Positions 1 to 11,130 of a DNA stretch of 64,000 nt are shown here, in pieces. The stretch is from Cinclus cinclus. Taxonomy: Eukaryota; Chordata; Aves; Passeriformes; Cinclidae. The stretch is taken from assembly GCF_963662255.1 (NCBI RefSeq), contig NC_085053.1:3887718-3951717 (forward strand), given 5' to 3'. How positions within the stretch are numbered: position 1 is the stretch's first letter; every line of letters starts with the position of its first letter. The notes under the pieces are model-generated. The model was given only the letters and a program-made list of their open reading frames with translations, was not told where the DNA came from and searched no databases. The translations under genes and the position numbers were made by a program.

Positions 1-254
1 CCTCTTGGTTCTTCCCTCTCCTTTCCAGTGCCCTATCCTACCTCTGCCCCACCTATCCTGGGGTGAGCAGGCTTCCCCCAGTGCCTCCCCTCCTTCCTGT
101 CTGGCCAAATCCTTCTCCCTCTTCCCCTCCCTGTGCTCTGCACAAGCCTTAGCTCTGTTTGTGCCCACATTAGCATTTCTGCTGACTGCAGAGATCGGTT
201 TAATTTCATGGGTGTCATTTCCTTCAAGAAATCTCTCTCTGAGCAGCAGCCCGA
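1..254. other. unique non-coding flank
   Basis: Pyrimidine-rich sequence with many CCTC and CTTCC runs. Both strands have short open frames, but these follow from the skewed composition and show no domain. I see no repeat, RNA gene or splice pair here. Confidence 0.6.
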
Positions 255-535
255 CGAATGCCTGATAAAACATATTTTCCTACGGTAATGATTTTATGGA
301 CCCATAAGTCATGAATTTATTATGATCTCAACCCCTGCTGCTGATTGCTGTAAAATGCAAAGTAATTAACAGTGAGCGGTAGCAGCTATTCCCACCTGGT
401 AGCATGTTCTTGGGTACGCTGATGGCTTTGATTAAAGTAATGGCTAAAGTGTATAGCCCGGCTGTAAAATATTAGCATGATTAATGCACTATCCTAAATA
501 AGAAACAAAACTAATGGGCATGGTTTATGGAATTA
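255..535. promoter_or_regulatory. putative conserved regulatory island (AT-rich)
   Basis: The sequence changes abruptly from the pyrimidine-rich flank to a balanced, AT-rich, repeat-free texture. It carries a homeodomain-type TAATTAA at 363-369, a CACCTG E-box at 393-398, GATTAA and ATTAATGC motifs near 433 and 480, and a TTTATTATG block near 316. It has no long open frame. This texture is typical of deeply conserved enhancers in vertebrate gene deserts. Conservation cannot be measured here, so the call rests on composition and motif clustering only. It is the most enhancer-like stretch in the first 15 kb. Confidence 0.4.
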
Positions 536-576
536 AATATATATGTGTGTGTGTGTGTATATATATATATACACAT
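536..576. repeat. compound dinucleotide microsatellite
   Basis: The 40 nt at 537-576 are strictly alternating purine-pyrimidine: a short AT run, (GT)7 at 545-558, then an AT run and ACAC. Such tracts mutate by slippage and can adopt Z-form or cruciform structure. It directly abuts the regulatory-looking island to its left. Confidence 0.9.
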
Positions 577-2564
577 TCCCACCCTCTAGCTATTGTTCTG
601 GCTCATTTATGCTTCCTTTTCTGTTAAATAATGTATGGGCTGCAGGACTGGGGGCCAGGCTACAGATGCATATTGCAGTTTCATAACATCTTAAGTGGTT
701 GTGTTAATTTTTCACTCCTTCCTCCTCTTTCCCCTCAACCTGCCATCTCCCATTGTGTAGGGGGAGAAAGATAATCAAGTTTCCTGAACTTGGCCTGAAG
801 TCAGATGTGATTTGATTTGGATTGCAGACAGCCTGGGGAAGTGGCTCTGAGGCAACTTGGAGAGTTGGACGTGGTTTCTGGCCTCTCAGAAGAGAAACCC
901 CAGCGCTGTTCTCACATCCCCATGGCTGGGGGGTGATCTTTGGGCTGTCTCAAAAGTCAGGAGCCCATAAGTTTCTCGCACATGAAGAATAACCACTTCT
1001 GTCCAAAAAGCTGCAGTGCTTCTCCTGGGAAAAGAATGCTTTTGCTTTTCTTTTTCTGAACAGCCTAAAAAGGGCAGTGACTGAATTTTAGTGGAAAATA
1101 AGACCCAAGTCAGATTTCTCCCTGCCACCCTTCCCAAAACTATAATGAATTTGGTTTCTGGCATTTTCCAGTGGGAACTTTTCCTGTCAGAAATTACTTT
1201 GGCTTAGGTGTGAAAAAAGGAAATACACTTTTTTTTTAAGACTAGCACTTACAAAATTTTATTTGGAAATGGAGGAAATATCTGACTGGGGGGGGAGGAA
1301 AGAAAAAGAGAAAAAGGTCTTTCTGACCCACACATTTTGATCAGCTCTTCTCTTCCTATTTCTAAAGATCTGTACACCAATGTTATCTAATTCCCTCTGA
1401 TCAGCCTCTACCTTTTTAGGTCTATTGATCTGCTCTAGTTTATGAAGCTCCCAACTATTGGAAAGAAGAGTTTATAAATAACTACAGAGAAACGTGATTC
1501 TGTATCACAGGAGTTCCAGCTGTGCTGCTTTTGTTTATCACACAACACACATTTCTTTTAAACTTTTCTTAACCAGGAGGTTGCAAAAGGAAGCTCAGCA
1601 TGCCACTGTCACTGAGAACAGTTGTGTTGTATTGTGCTGTGCAAATGGTGTTTTCTCCCTCTTGGGATGGAAAGGTTTCTGGGTTTGTTTTTGTAGATAA
1701 GATACAAACTCAGTAGTGGTTCCGCTAGTAAATACAAGTAGCCCCAAGTTCTGGAATGTGTCCTGTTGGTCCCTCCAGTAATTTGACAAAATACCCTTCC
1801 AGCAACCTCCTGAAAAGTACAAAATGAACAATTTTGTTGATCCCTCAGTATCCAGAATAGTGGGAAGGGGCACTTTGCCAGCATTGGAGTGGGGTTTGGA
1901 TGTCTGACCCATATTCAATAGTGGTCAATCCCAGGAATCAGATGTGTTACCAGGAGGGTGAGGGAAGTTCTCACTCTAAAACTGCCACTTCTAGAGCTGT
2001 GAACACTTTGCAGGGGGAAAGGTGTAGAAAATCTCAAAAAGGTAGAGCCTGTGATTTAAAGTATGGGGGAGCTTCCACACAGGGAGGGAGCAGTCAGATT
2101 GAGATGTGCTGTTTGAGTAGAGAGGCAGCTGGGAGAGGGGGTGACCAAGCCAAGTACAGTCCAGAGAGGAGTAGGATGGTTTGCTGTATCTTGTGATGTG
2201 GGTTACCCAGTGAACTTATTAAGCAAAAAGTTTAAAGAAAATGAAGGTAAGTCCATTCTCCTGGCATGCATAATTACATATATATTCTGCCATCACTTGC
2301 TGCTGTGGAGTCCAAAAAAGGAGAATGAAGAGATGTGAAGCAGGACTAGAACATCAGGGAAGGCAGATTCCCTGAGGATACTGAATGTAATCAAAGGGTT
2401 TGCAGCAAGAAGAGAGTCATAGATATCCTCACTTGCTTTCCCCCTCTTCTTGGGAAGGCTGTGGCTATGTTCTTATACCTGCTGTGGCTTCTTGTCTTGA
2501 CACAGGGTCTCAGAGGCTGAGAGCTGGAGGATGTGGTTTGACTGACAGCACCTCCTTTCCTTAG
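577..2564. other. unique non-coding stretch
   Basis: Mostly unique sequence with a T-tract near 1229-1238 and a G-run near 1289-1295. A consensus splice donor (AAG then GTAAGT) occurs at 2247. No upstream acceptor of similar quality was noticed. Short overlapping frames on both strands near 1595-1918 and 1900-2338 show no recognisable protein. No repeat family was recognised. Confidence 0.55.
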
Positions 2565-2747
2565 GAATGGATTTCCTCAGTCTTCTCCCACCATGTGAGA
2601 CCTTGTGTGTTGGATGAGAAAGCACAGGGCAGGTGGTGAAGGAATGGCAATGATGCTGGGCTACATCATGATTCCCACCAGGACCGACTTTCCTGGGGGT
2701 GCGGAGGACACCACAAGCCCATGGGGCTGAAGCAGTGGCCTTCAGAG
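2565..2747 (+). other. splice-flanked segment, possible non-coding exon
   Basis: A good 3' splice site ends at 2564: a CTGAC branch-point-like motif near 2540-2545, then a CCTCCTTTCCTTAG tract. A good 5' splice site (GAG then GTAAGA) begins at 2748. The enclosed 183 nt have stops in all three forward frames, so a coding exon is excluded. A long non-coding RNA exon is possible, especially with the strong donor at 2247 just upstream. Such pairs also arise by chance several times in 64 kb, so confidence is low. Confidence 0.15.
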
Positions 2748-4779
2748 GTAAGAGCCAGGTATGTGGGTCTCATGCCAGCTCTGAGCTATGATGGTGCCAC
2801 AGCAATCCCCAGCCTGTGAGGGTGGTGTGCGGTGCCTGGGCACCAGGGGAGGCTGGTCCTTTTCATCCCTTGTTTGGGCACTGTTTGAGTTGGCTGCCGC
2901 AGTCAGGCTGCAGGGTCATATTTGGAAGGCTTTCTCAGCAGTGCACACATGTTAATGATGTTTGAGGAGTAGTTTCTGTGGGAGACCTGGGAGCCAGGCA
3001 GCTCTGCAAATCAGCCCATTAGTATTTTTAAAAGAAAACCTCCATCCTATAGGAACTGCTTTGGCCTCTGGAGATGTGCCAGAGCTATATCCCAGACTGC
3101 ACTGCATCCGCTTCTATTAGATCTTTCCTTCTCTCCTTTTATCCACCCCTTTTCCTTCCCTCCTGCCTAGAGCTTTCTCTTGCTTTTCTATCCAAAACAC
3201 ACTTTAGCTGTTCCTTTGGAAGTTTGCACAAGGATAGGTTGGCGTTTACTTTTCCCCCTGCTGTCTCCTCTCTCCTTTTGGAGCTAATCACCCAGGTGAA
3301 ATTGAGCTGTAATTCAGTTGGCAGTGGTCAGATTGAGCTGAACATGTGTGCTCCAGCACATCCCCAGATTCTTGCATCAACAAAAATGAGCACAGACAGG
3401 CACAAAGCAAAGGAGAGATCGCGTGGCCTTGTTTAAAACACACTCGTGCAGCAGTGTCAGCTACTGCCTGCCTGCTTTTTGGAGGTGGGTTTGGTTTGAT
3501 GTTCACAGCAAGAAGGGGAGATGGTGTTTCCCCCCTCCTTTCCCTGCCATCTGCAGCCTGGTGGCAGGTAGAGGAGGTTGGTTTGGTGGGGAGGATTTGT
3601 AGCTGCCGTGAGTCAGTCAGTGTGTCAGGGTAAATCAAGCCTGACGTTTTTAACATCTTCCCCACACAAAGAGGGGGAGCAGGAGGGAATGGAGGAAGCA
3701 ATTGTAATTTTATGTCTATATCCTGCTCGACTAATCAAGGTGAGCAAGAGACTTGCCAGCCAGAGGTTTTCCTCTTGTTAGCTTGTTCATTTCTCTGCTT
3801 TGCCTTTTCCCTTCCTTTCCTAGACTACTGTAGCAATTTCCTCTGTAGGGAAAGAAAGATCCAGCTGATCAATGCTAGAGGCTTGTAGACAAATGGTTCT
3901 TGCTCCTCCAGACTGTCTCTTGTAGTATGGCTCTAATTAGGTAAGTGAAAACTCATGGAAGAACATATTTTGGCAGAGGTTTGACTACTCCGACCCTGTA
4001 TCCTGCCTCCTCGTTCCTATTCACACTCTAAACTTACTGCTAGCCCTGATGGCAGTGCTGTAGTGCACCACATCCTCTCCTGCCCCTCTCGGGAGCACCT
4101 TGTTCAGGTTGGACGGGCTTACAGGTGAACTATGGAAAGAAATAATATCTGCATCATGAGGGAAAGGTAATTCCAGGGGATTTCCAGCAGCAGCATGGCT
4201 TTAGAGTTGTGCTGGTATGCCTCTTGTCTTGCCTCAGGCACGTGCTGCTGCAAAGTCTCCCTGTGCCTTTTACCTTGCTGCCAGCACAGGCTGCCTGCTC
4301 TAATCCCAGGTGGGCTAATTCCCTCTGGTGAGCAAGGAGAGGAAGGAAGGCAAAGTAAATTCATAGATAGGTGCCACCCTTCCATTGCCACAGTCCAGAG
4401 TATGGGTGTAACATATTAGGTGCATCCTGGTTTGAAGACTGGGATTAACAGGATGCTCTACCTATTTTGCTGGGAGAGATGTTCCAGTAGCCTGGAATAT
4501 CTGGTGGCAGTGAAAAGGCTTGTACTTCAGGTGAGCACCCTGGCAGCTTCAGAGCTGTCTTCCAGCCCATGGCACAGGTTGTCCTGAACGTGAGGTGGAT
4601 CATGCTCCATCAAGTACCGTCCTGAGCTGGAGCTGTTGAGCAGCATTAAAAGCTGCATGCTGGGTCCGTGTGCTGGCAGGGCAGGGCAGCAGCATTAAAA
4701 TTCCTGGTGTGCACAGAAGTGGACTAAGTCATCAGCACAGGGCAGGGAGCCTCCAAGTTCTGAGTGCTCGTGCTGATTT
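2748..4779. other. unique non-coding stretch
   Basis: Ordinary mixed-composition DNA. Overlapping frames of 95-137 codons at 3074-3701 lie on both strands with no recognisable motif. Two AGCAGCATTAAAA blocks occur near 4640 and 4688. No repeat family or RNA gene was recognised. Confidence 0.55.
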
Positions 4780-4915
4780 ACACCAGCTGGGGAACTGGGC
4801 CAAATCTGTCTCGTTCAATGAATGATCATTCAATTTTTCTCTCTGCTATCAAGCCCTTAAACAAAAGCCAATTGAAATCAATGGGAGACTTTCATCATTT
4901 TCAGGGTTATAGGCC
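4780..4915. promoter_or_regulatory. putative regulatory island with 14-bp palindrome
   Basis: A short AT-balanced, repeat-free island contains the perfect 14-bp palindrome TGAATGATCATTCA at 4819-4832. CAATTGAAATCAAT-type motifs follow near 4869-4882. Palindromes of this size can bind dimeric transcription factors, but no specific factor is recognised. The call is tentative. Confidence 0.25.
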
Positions 4916-5313
4916 TAAAAAATTGGATGCTTGGGGAAAAAGCAGGCAGGAGAAGAGAAAGGGAAGAAGGAATAAATGCTGCTGTAGCATTATGGCTTAC
5001 AACAGAAACAGATGGAAGTGAGAAATGCTTTAGTTACGATTCTCTGGCAGCACCAATTCAGCAAGGCTGAACATGGAGATGTGTACATTGAAGAGCATCC
5101 TTCCTTATGTAGACTGCTCTGTGGGTGCAAAGTTAGCCTGTCCCTCTGTGAATCCCATCTCCGCGTGTCCTATTTCTATATGTGATTAAGTTCTCTGCTC
5201 TTCCATTGCAGTTAAAGTTGTTATTAGTGGTAAGCACATACTCCACAGCTGGCTGTTCCACACAGTAATGCAGGAAGAAAGTGCTGCCTTCTGCTTCCAG
5301 AAACCAGCAGCTT
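4916..5313. other. unique non-coding stretch
   Basis: Purine-rich at 4916-5020, otherwise unremarkable. An 18-nt segment at 5212-5229 lies between a TTCCATTGCAG acceptor and a GTG/GTAAGC donor. It is too short and isolated to call as an exon. Confidence 0.5.
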
Positions 5314-5316
5314 TAT

Positions 5317-5352
<36 letters not shown>
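5314..5352. repeat. (TA)n microsatellite
   Basis: A perfect (TA)12 run at 5319-5342 is followed by TGTATATATAA. It lies just left of a degraded MIR-like SINE and is followed by a short T-tract. Confidence 0.9.
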
Positions 5353-5399
5353 ATTTTTTTTCCAGCAGCTGGAAGAGGAGGAGGTTAATATCTCATCCA

Positions 5400-5635
5400 G
5401 CCTCTGGCTGTATTTTGATAAAATCCTCTGTCCAATGACTGCAAAGTATTTTGCACGTACAGCAGGATAAATCCCCTTCAGACAGGTATTATCTGGCCTA
5501 TTTTTACAGCTGAGAATTTGCAGCCTTTGGAGCCATCTGAAGGCACTGCCTGCACCTTGTGATCTCCTCGGCTGAGTGAATATGTCAGGATGGGTGCTTT
5601 CAAACCTGGCCCCAGTTCCAGCACAGCCCTCCAGT
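5400..5635 (-). repeat. ancient MIR-like SINE fragment
   Basis: The + strand resembles the reverse complement of an amniote MIR. CTGCAAAGTATTTTGCACGT at 5440-5459 matches the 'caaagcgctttaca' tail region. GGTATTATCTGGCC then TTTTTACAGCTGAG at 5485-5515 matches the 'tattatccccattttacagatgag' core. A block near 5547-5563 resembles 'agtgacttgcccaaggtcacac'. Order and spacing fit MIR in minus orientation. The copy is heavily diverged, so the boundaries are approximate. Confidence 0.5.
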
Positions 5636-8600
5636 GTGCCTGGGTACTGTTAGATCCTTCTTCCCTCAGCCTCCCCATCCCTATCACAGGATGACAATCA
5701 TCCCCTCCCACGGGTAGACATTTCATTATGTGATGCTGCTGAAGTACCTCAGAGGGGAGAAGACCTACAGATAAGTCTGAATTCTCATTTTGGCTGTGTT
5801 TGTGTGCGTGTTTTCTTCTTTAACTGCTCATCCCTTTCTTTGCCTGCTCATTAGTTCTGCCTGAGTGCAGGACCTCTCCAAAAAATGCAGTGTTGGCAGT
5901 GGGCATGAATTCTTAACAACTCCTGTCTCTAATGACAGAATCCAGGGCCAGACAGTCAGTTTGCTTGCTGGAGAAGGAGAGGCAGATGAGACGGTGGCTC
6001 TTCCCCTTGTCATGGGGGTGAGTTTGCAAAATCACAGGAGGATCTGCAAAATATGCTCAGGTCTTGGACTGCCTCTCATGCTGCAAGGAGAACTGCCTGA
6101 GATGGCAGATGGAAAGAGATGCCTCCTGGGCTGTGGAAGGTGTTGAATTTGTTTTTAAAGCTCACTCTGGCCTCTCTCTGCTGTTCTACCCAAGCAATCA
6201 ACAACAGATTTTGGCTTTTCAGCCAAAGCTGAAAATCTTGAGTGTGACTTGCCCAGTGCCCTTTTGTGCTGCCCAACTTAATGCAGATGGAATGTATTAA
6301 ATTGGTAAAAAAGCCCAAGCAAAACAATACAACAACCAAACAGAAAAAAAAAAGCTGCCAAGGGTTCAATATTACTGAACAGGAGAAGGACTTTGCTTAA
6401 TGGGGAGATTGAAAACTTATTTTTAGTAGTGCTTTTGTTGTCTTTCATTCGTATTCTGTCCTTGATTCAAAGTTTACTTCACTTTTTTGCAGATGCAGCT
6501 CTTAACATGAGTTAGCTTTTCTTTCACAGACTCTTTTATTTTGTTTAAAGAAGAAGGGAGTTTTCACAAGTTAGAAGAGGTGGGAAGATAAAGACAGGTG
6601 AATCCTGCTTGGGTGCCTGTTGGATCCCAGAAACCTGGGGTTTTCAAGCTTTCTGTGCTGTCAGGCACTGACCTCCTGGAGAGAACTGCTTTTGACCTGA
6701 GGCCTTGGGGACAGCTTCTAAATTTGAGTGATGAAGTTAGAATCACGAGTGTGTAGTTAAATAGAAGTGTGTGCTTTCCCAAGGTGATGGGCTTTAAATT
6801 TGAGGTTTTTATAGTATAGTAATAGGTATGGGGACAACATGGAGGATTTTGGGCATTGTCTCTTTTGGTGTTCATCTTCTTTCTTCTTCCTTCTTCTTCA
6901 TGGATTTCAGGTTGCAGTTTCTGGTTGGTCAGTCAGTGTCACACTAAGGGTCATGAGAATCTAGTTATTGGGTCAAAAGTGTAAATAATATAGGTGATAA
7001 TTCTCTATTGGACAATTTGGCTTTAAAAGACCTTGTAGCAGCTGCATCTTCCTCCATTTTTCCTTGCTTCTAGCAGGTAGCTAGAAGTGCTGTCGAGCGC
7101 TCTGTACTTTCTGATAAGATTTAATAAACAGCCAAGCCCTAACATTAGAAAATCCATTTCTATCATGTTTTTGTTAATCCTGGCTCTGAGTGGAGGCAGA
7201 CAAGACTGAGACAAACCACTAACTAAGTGATGCAAAAGTCCCACACCTCAGTTACAGGCACCATTTTTTCTGTTTCATTGAATATCAGGAATAAGAAGAA
7301 ACAAAAGCATTAAAAATCTTTGATTTTTAATTTTTAAAAGCCAAACCAAGGAAAATTACAATTTTCCTACTGGTGATGAAATCCTAGATTTTTAGTTAGG
7401 TGGATTTCTGCTGAAACATCATTTGGTGGAATTGTTTTGTTTCTGATGAAATCTCAGTAGGTGTTGAGAAAATGTCAAGTTGATTGTGGGATGACCAATC
7501 CTTCTTGGAGTTCTGGTTATTTCTTTCAATTTGTCCTGGTCTCTCCTTCCCACTTCCATCCTTGCTGATGCATTTTCCACTCATATTCCTGTTGCACTGA
7601 AATTGCCAGCACTAAGACCACTAAAATGCCCATGAGGCATTTCCTTCCTGGATGGACTAGCTGGGTGAAGATCTTTGTGATTCCCAGAGATGTCATCTTA
7701 GCCTGACTGAGTTGTCTCTGTTCCACACACTGTTGCTGGAAAACTTCTCATTTTTCTGCTCAGAGTACTTCACTCCTTCTATAAGGAAAGGCAGATTTGC
7801 AGTGGGACATTCCATATGGCCTGCAGAGGTTGGTCAGGTAGGCTGGATCTCTACCTGTGTTGACTGCAGAGTCAATTCTGGCTTTGCAACAACTGAAGTT
7901 CTGCTTTTTAACTGGCTTATTGTTCCTCAGTACCTCAGATTTGTTAAATAAATAACTAAATAAGTGAAAATGGTGGGATTCATTTGGGGAATCTTCAGAA
8001 CCATAGGTAAACCTTTCATTTGGAGGAAAGAGAAAGTTGGGAAGCATTCTGTCCAGGGATTCTCCTCTCTCAGTCCCACCTGTGTCCATGGGCCCAGGGA
8101 AATGAACTGGTGTTCATCTAGCTCTGACAGATGAGTGCACACTGAAACACCAGTGTCTTGCAACTCTGGCAGTGGTCTTGGCAGAGTAATCTGAAAACCA
8201 AAGCATCTCTGTAGCTCTGTGAAAGCTTCTTCTGCCTGAAGCCTATGCCATGATTTTGGAGACCTGGCCATCTCAAGACCGGAGTGTTCTGCAGAAATGT
8301 GGAACCACCACCTTTTGTGGCACTCTGATGTTCTAGACTAGCTCTGGGATGAAATATCCAAAATCCATTTGTAATGAGGTCTTTGGGACTCTCTTGTTCA
8401 TTCTTGCTGGCAGGAAGTTCCCGCCTTCTGTGTGTACCTCCATCCCCTCAAGCAGGCATGTTGATTCCACGTTCTTCTTGTTCTTGAGGGCAGGTTTTAA
8501 AATCCTGCCATAATTATTCACAAGCTTTGATTGGAGCCCACACTCAGAAACACTATTTGCATCCAGGGAGAATCTGATTATAATTGCCTCAGAGAAGTTT

Positions 8601-8874
8601 CTTTGAGACTGATTCTATGTCAGCTTGAAATTTCTTGATGATGCTCTTTGGGCATGAGAGCTGTGCAGGCTGGAGGTCCAGAGAAGGATAGTGGAAGGGA
8701 CTTTGGGGTGTCAGGCTTGCGGATGGAAATTTCTTTTTCTTCAGAGAAGATGGATGTGGTAGGAATGCTGAGCTGGAGAAAGAGCAGAGCAGTAGAAACT
8801 GGAATTATCTGACTGGTCTTTGGGGCACCACTGTCTTCTCCACCCTAAAGATGAGGAGGCAGCCTGTTTTCTTC
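5636..8874. other. unique non-coding stretch
   Basis: Long stretch without a recognised gene or mobile element. It contains an A-rich run near 6343-6352, a TTCTTC-rich run at 6878-6899, and AT-rich sequence at 7260-7395 with ATTTTTAATTTTTAAAAG. Overlapping frames of 100-114 codons lie on the minus strand at 6564-6875 and 7760-8271. They read into one another on different frames and lack recognisable motifs. Confidence 0.55.
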
Positions 8875-9000
8875 AGGGTGGTTGATTTAAATCACCCATT
8901 TTAATCATGATTTAAATCAACAAGCAGGAAATCTTGATTTAAAAACCACATTTTAATCTTGTATTTTAAAGTTCATTTCCTAATGAAATGTGGTTTTTCA
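8875..9000. repeat. nested palindromic element, unclassified
   Basis: Two perfect inverted repeats lie within 120 bp. The first has 14-bp arms, GTTGATTTAAATCA at 8881-8894 and its complement at 8908-8921, around a 13-nt spacer. Each arm contains the self-palindrome TGATTTAAATCA. The second has 13-bp arms, AAAAACCACATTT at 8941-8953 and its complement at 8986-8998, around a 32-nt spacer. A third decayed GATTTAAA copy lies near 8935. I recall GATTTAAATC-rich repeats from other amniote genomes but cannot assign a family. A short hairpin-forming DNA transposon is one reading. Confidence 0.55.
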
Positions 9001-9369
9001 TTGGTTGGCATAATTTGGTACTATTTTTGGCAAAGCAAAAGGGGATGCAACACCCATACATATTTATTGGTGTGACTGTATAGCTCAATATGTATCTGTT
9101 CCAAGTTTTTGGAATACATCTTTTTATTACATTGACAGAATGGAAAGCATGTAATTTCTGATATAATAGCCATGGCTTTGTTTTTTACACTTGTCTCAAG
9201 CTATATGAGGACAAAAATTAAAATGCAATTAAAAATGCATGAAGAAAGTAGTTTAAAAGTTTGTTTTTGGTATTGCAAAGGGCTGGAACAAACCTCTGCA
9301 GATAATCTACTCAGTGTGTAGCACTGAGGCAAGATCAATTACACCTTTCCCCTCCACACAGGTGTTTGT
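9001..9369. other. AT-rich non-coding stretch
   Basis: AT-rich sequence continuing from the palindromic element, with no open frame or recognised family. It could be the body of the same old repeat or unrelated unique DNA. Confidence 0.4.
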
Positions 9370-9665
9370 TTAACCTTTCCATAGATGTCTCCAGTGAAAA
9401 ATCCTGCAACTTCCCTGTATCTGTTCTAGGCAGAAAGTTTTTTCTTTTTTTTTTTTTAAGATGTCTAAACTTAAGCTTTCTTTGCTTCAAGTTAAATTAT
9501 TTCTTCTTGTGCCACTGAACACAGAGAACAATCGACTGCTGTCTTAATAACCTGCAAGCTACTGGAAGATTGTTATGCCTCTGTGCCTTACTCTTCTCCT
9601 TTTTTTTTTTTCCTAGGCTGAATGAACCTAGTTCGTTTAACCTTTCCTTGCCAGCTCTTCCTAAA
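9370..9665 (-). mobile_element. ancient diverged CR1/L3-like LINE fragment
   Basis: The + strand follows the reverse complement of old CR1-clade 3' ORF2 sequence in correct order. It shows an 'aggcagaaagttttttc' block (9429-9445), 'ctaaacttaagc', 'caagttaaattatttcttcttgt' at 9489-9511, 'gagaacaatcgactgctgtc' (9524-9543), 'ggaagattgttat' (9563-9575), and 'aggctgaatgaacc' to 'tttaacctttcc' near 9616-9646. Two T-runs (about 9446-9457 and 9600-9611) interrupt it. It is much more decayed than the 41.2 kb copy and implies an old insertion. Confidence 0.65.
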
Positions 9666-11072
9666 GCTGTGATGGTTTAATTTCTTCTCCTCCAGACTGC
9701 CCCCTGCTTTTTCATCTCTTTCTGCATCTGCAGTGAAATTACTTTGGGGGTGCTTCAAGAGGAGAAATTGCTTGCCATGCCGTGTAGGCAAACTGTGGAA
9801 CTCATTGCTATGGGATACTGTGAATGCTAAAGATTAAATGGGTTTGGAAAGGGTTTAAACAAAGTAATGAAAGCTGTTTCTGAGCTGTATGTTGCTGGAA
9901 GGCCTTGGGAGGTTGGGATAAACAAAGGGTAAAATGCTATGCTCTGTCTTAAGGTTTCATTGCTGGCTTTGGGGTGCTACCAACCCTGCCAGGTATCATA
10001 TTGCCATGCACTGCCCTGCATCCATGTTATGCTGTTGTGATGTACTGGGAGCTTGTCCCACTGCTGGGTTTCAGGGAAGTGCTGCGATGTGCCCATGTCT
10101 TTCCCCAGAGCTTGTCTTTCCAGCCTTTCCAGCATCTACCTTCCAACTAGCTGGAAAAACAGAGTCCAGCTCTGACTTGAGCATGTCAGCAATCAGAGCC
10201 TCAGAAAACCTGGATGGCAGCAAGGGGTGTATGAATTTCCTGGGGTTTGGATGTTAACCAGATGATGTTTGAGTAATGTTCTGCTCCTCTGGCAAACAGG
10301 AGCATGGGGTGGTGCTGGTGACTTTGCTGGAGCACCGTGGTGGTTAATGATACCCCAGCCAGGCTGCACGAGTGCTGCAAACAGCAGCCAGGATGCAGAA
10401 ATCTCTCTCGTCTACAGAACTACTGGATTCGACAGTTCCCCTTTTATCTGTTAGAAAGTGCTGCAGTATTTCTAGCTCCTCTTCAAAAGCAATTCTGTAC
10501 TGCCCAGAGGGGACTGTAATTCACGTGGGGAGCCAGGAAAAAATGATACTCCCCATCTCAGCAGATGTGTGTAAACCATGTAAATTCTGACTTCAGCTCT
10601 CAGTGAGATTTAAATGTGAGGGTGGGAATGTGGTGACAAGGACTCTGTGGGTCATCAGCAGGGTAAAGGTACACCAGGAAGCTGTTACTTCTGGAAAGGC
10701 AGGGTTTGAAGATAGCAATGCTTTGTCCTGGGGCATCTTCAGGGGTGTTTAAAAATGTAATTGGAGTCTGAATTTCCTGTTTGCCAAGTTTGAGATGCTC
10801 TGTAGTTTTTATAAGAATACTCTGTTATTGAAGGTCTTTATAGAGCAGTCCCTCTTTATTCCCATCTGTTCTTGGGCTTCCAAATCCGTTTTTCCTTTTC
10901 AGTTCACCTTATGGAGGGGAACACTTGCTTGAAAGACCCTGCCTGATTTTAATTCTGCTGAGGCCACTGGAGCACAGCAAGGATTGAGTAGGTTCACCAT
11001 TCCTTGGTGGAGAATGAGGCCAATTCAACATTTAAGGGGAAATCTGGGATGTTGCTTTTGGTGGGCTGGGGA
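9666..11072. other. unique non-coding stretch
   Basis: No repeat, RNA or gene recognised. The first tens of bases may continue the decayed CR1. Frames at 9934-10257 and 10269-10590 overlap in different phases and lack domains. Confidence 0.55.
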
Positions 11073-11130
11073 TCATAGAATCCTAAAATAGTTTGGTTTG
11101 GAAGGGACCTTAGAGATCACCTAGTTCCAG
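11073..11130 (-). mobile_element. CR1 LINE 3' end, short fragment
   Basis: Starts with TCATAGAATCCTAAAATAG and continues with 'tttggaagggaccttagagatcacctagttcca', the reverse complement of the CR1 3' terminus. The element's 3' end is on the left. Only about 58 bp remain, consistent with the extreme 5' truncation usual for CR1. Confidence 0.85.

Noticed and set aside
5212..5229. 18-nt segment between acceptor and donor signals
   Set aside because: The signals are decent, but the segment is too short and unsupported to list as an exon candidate.
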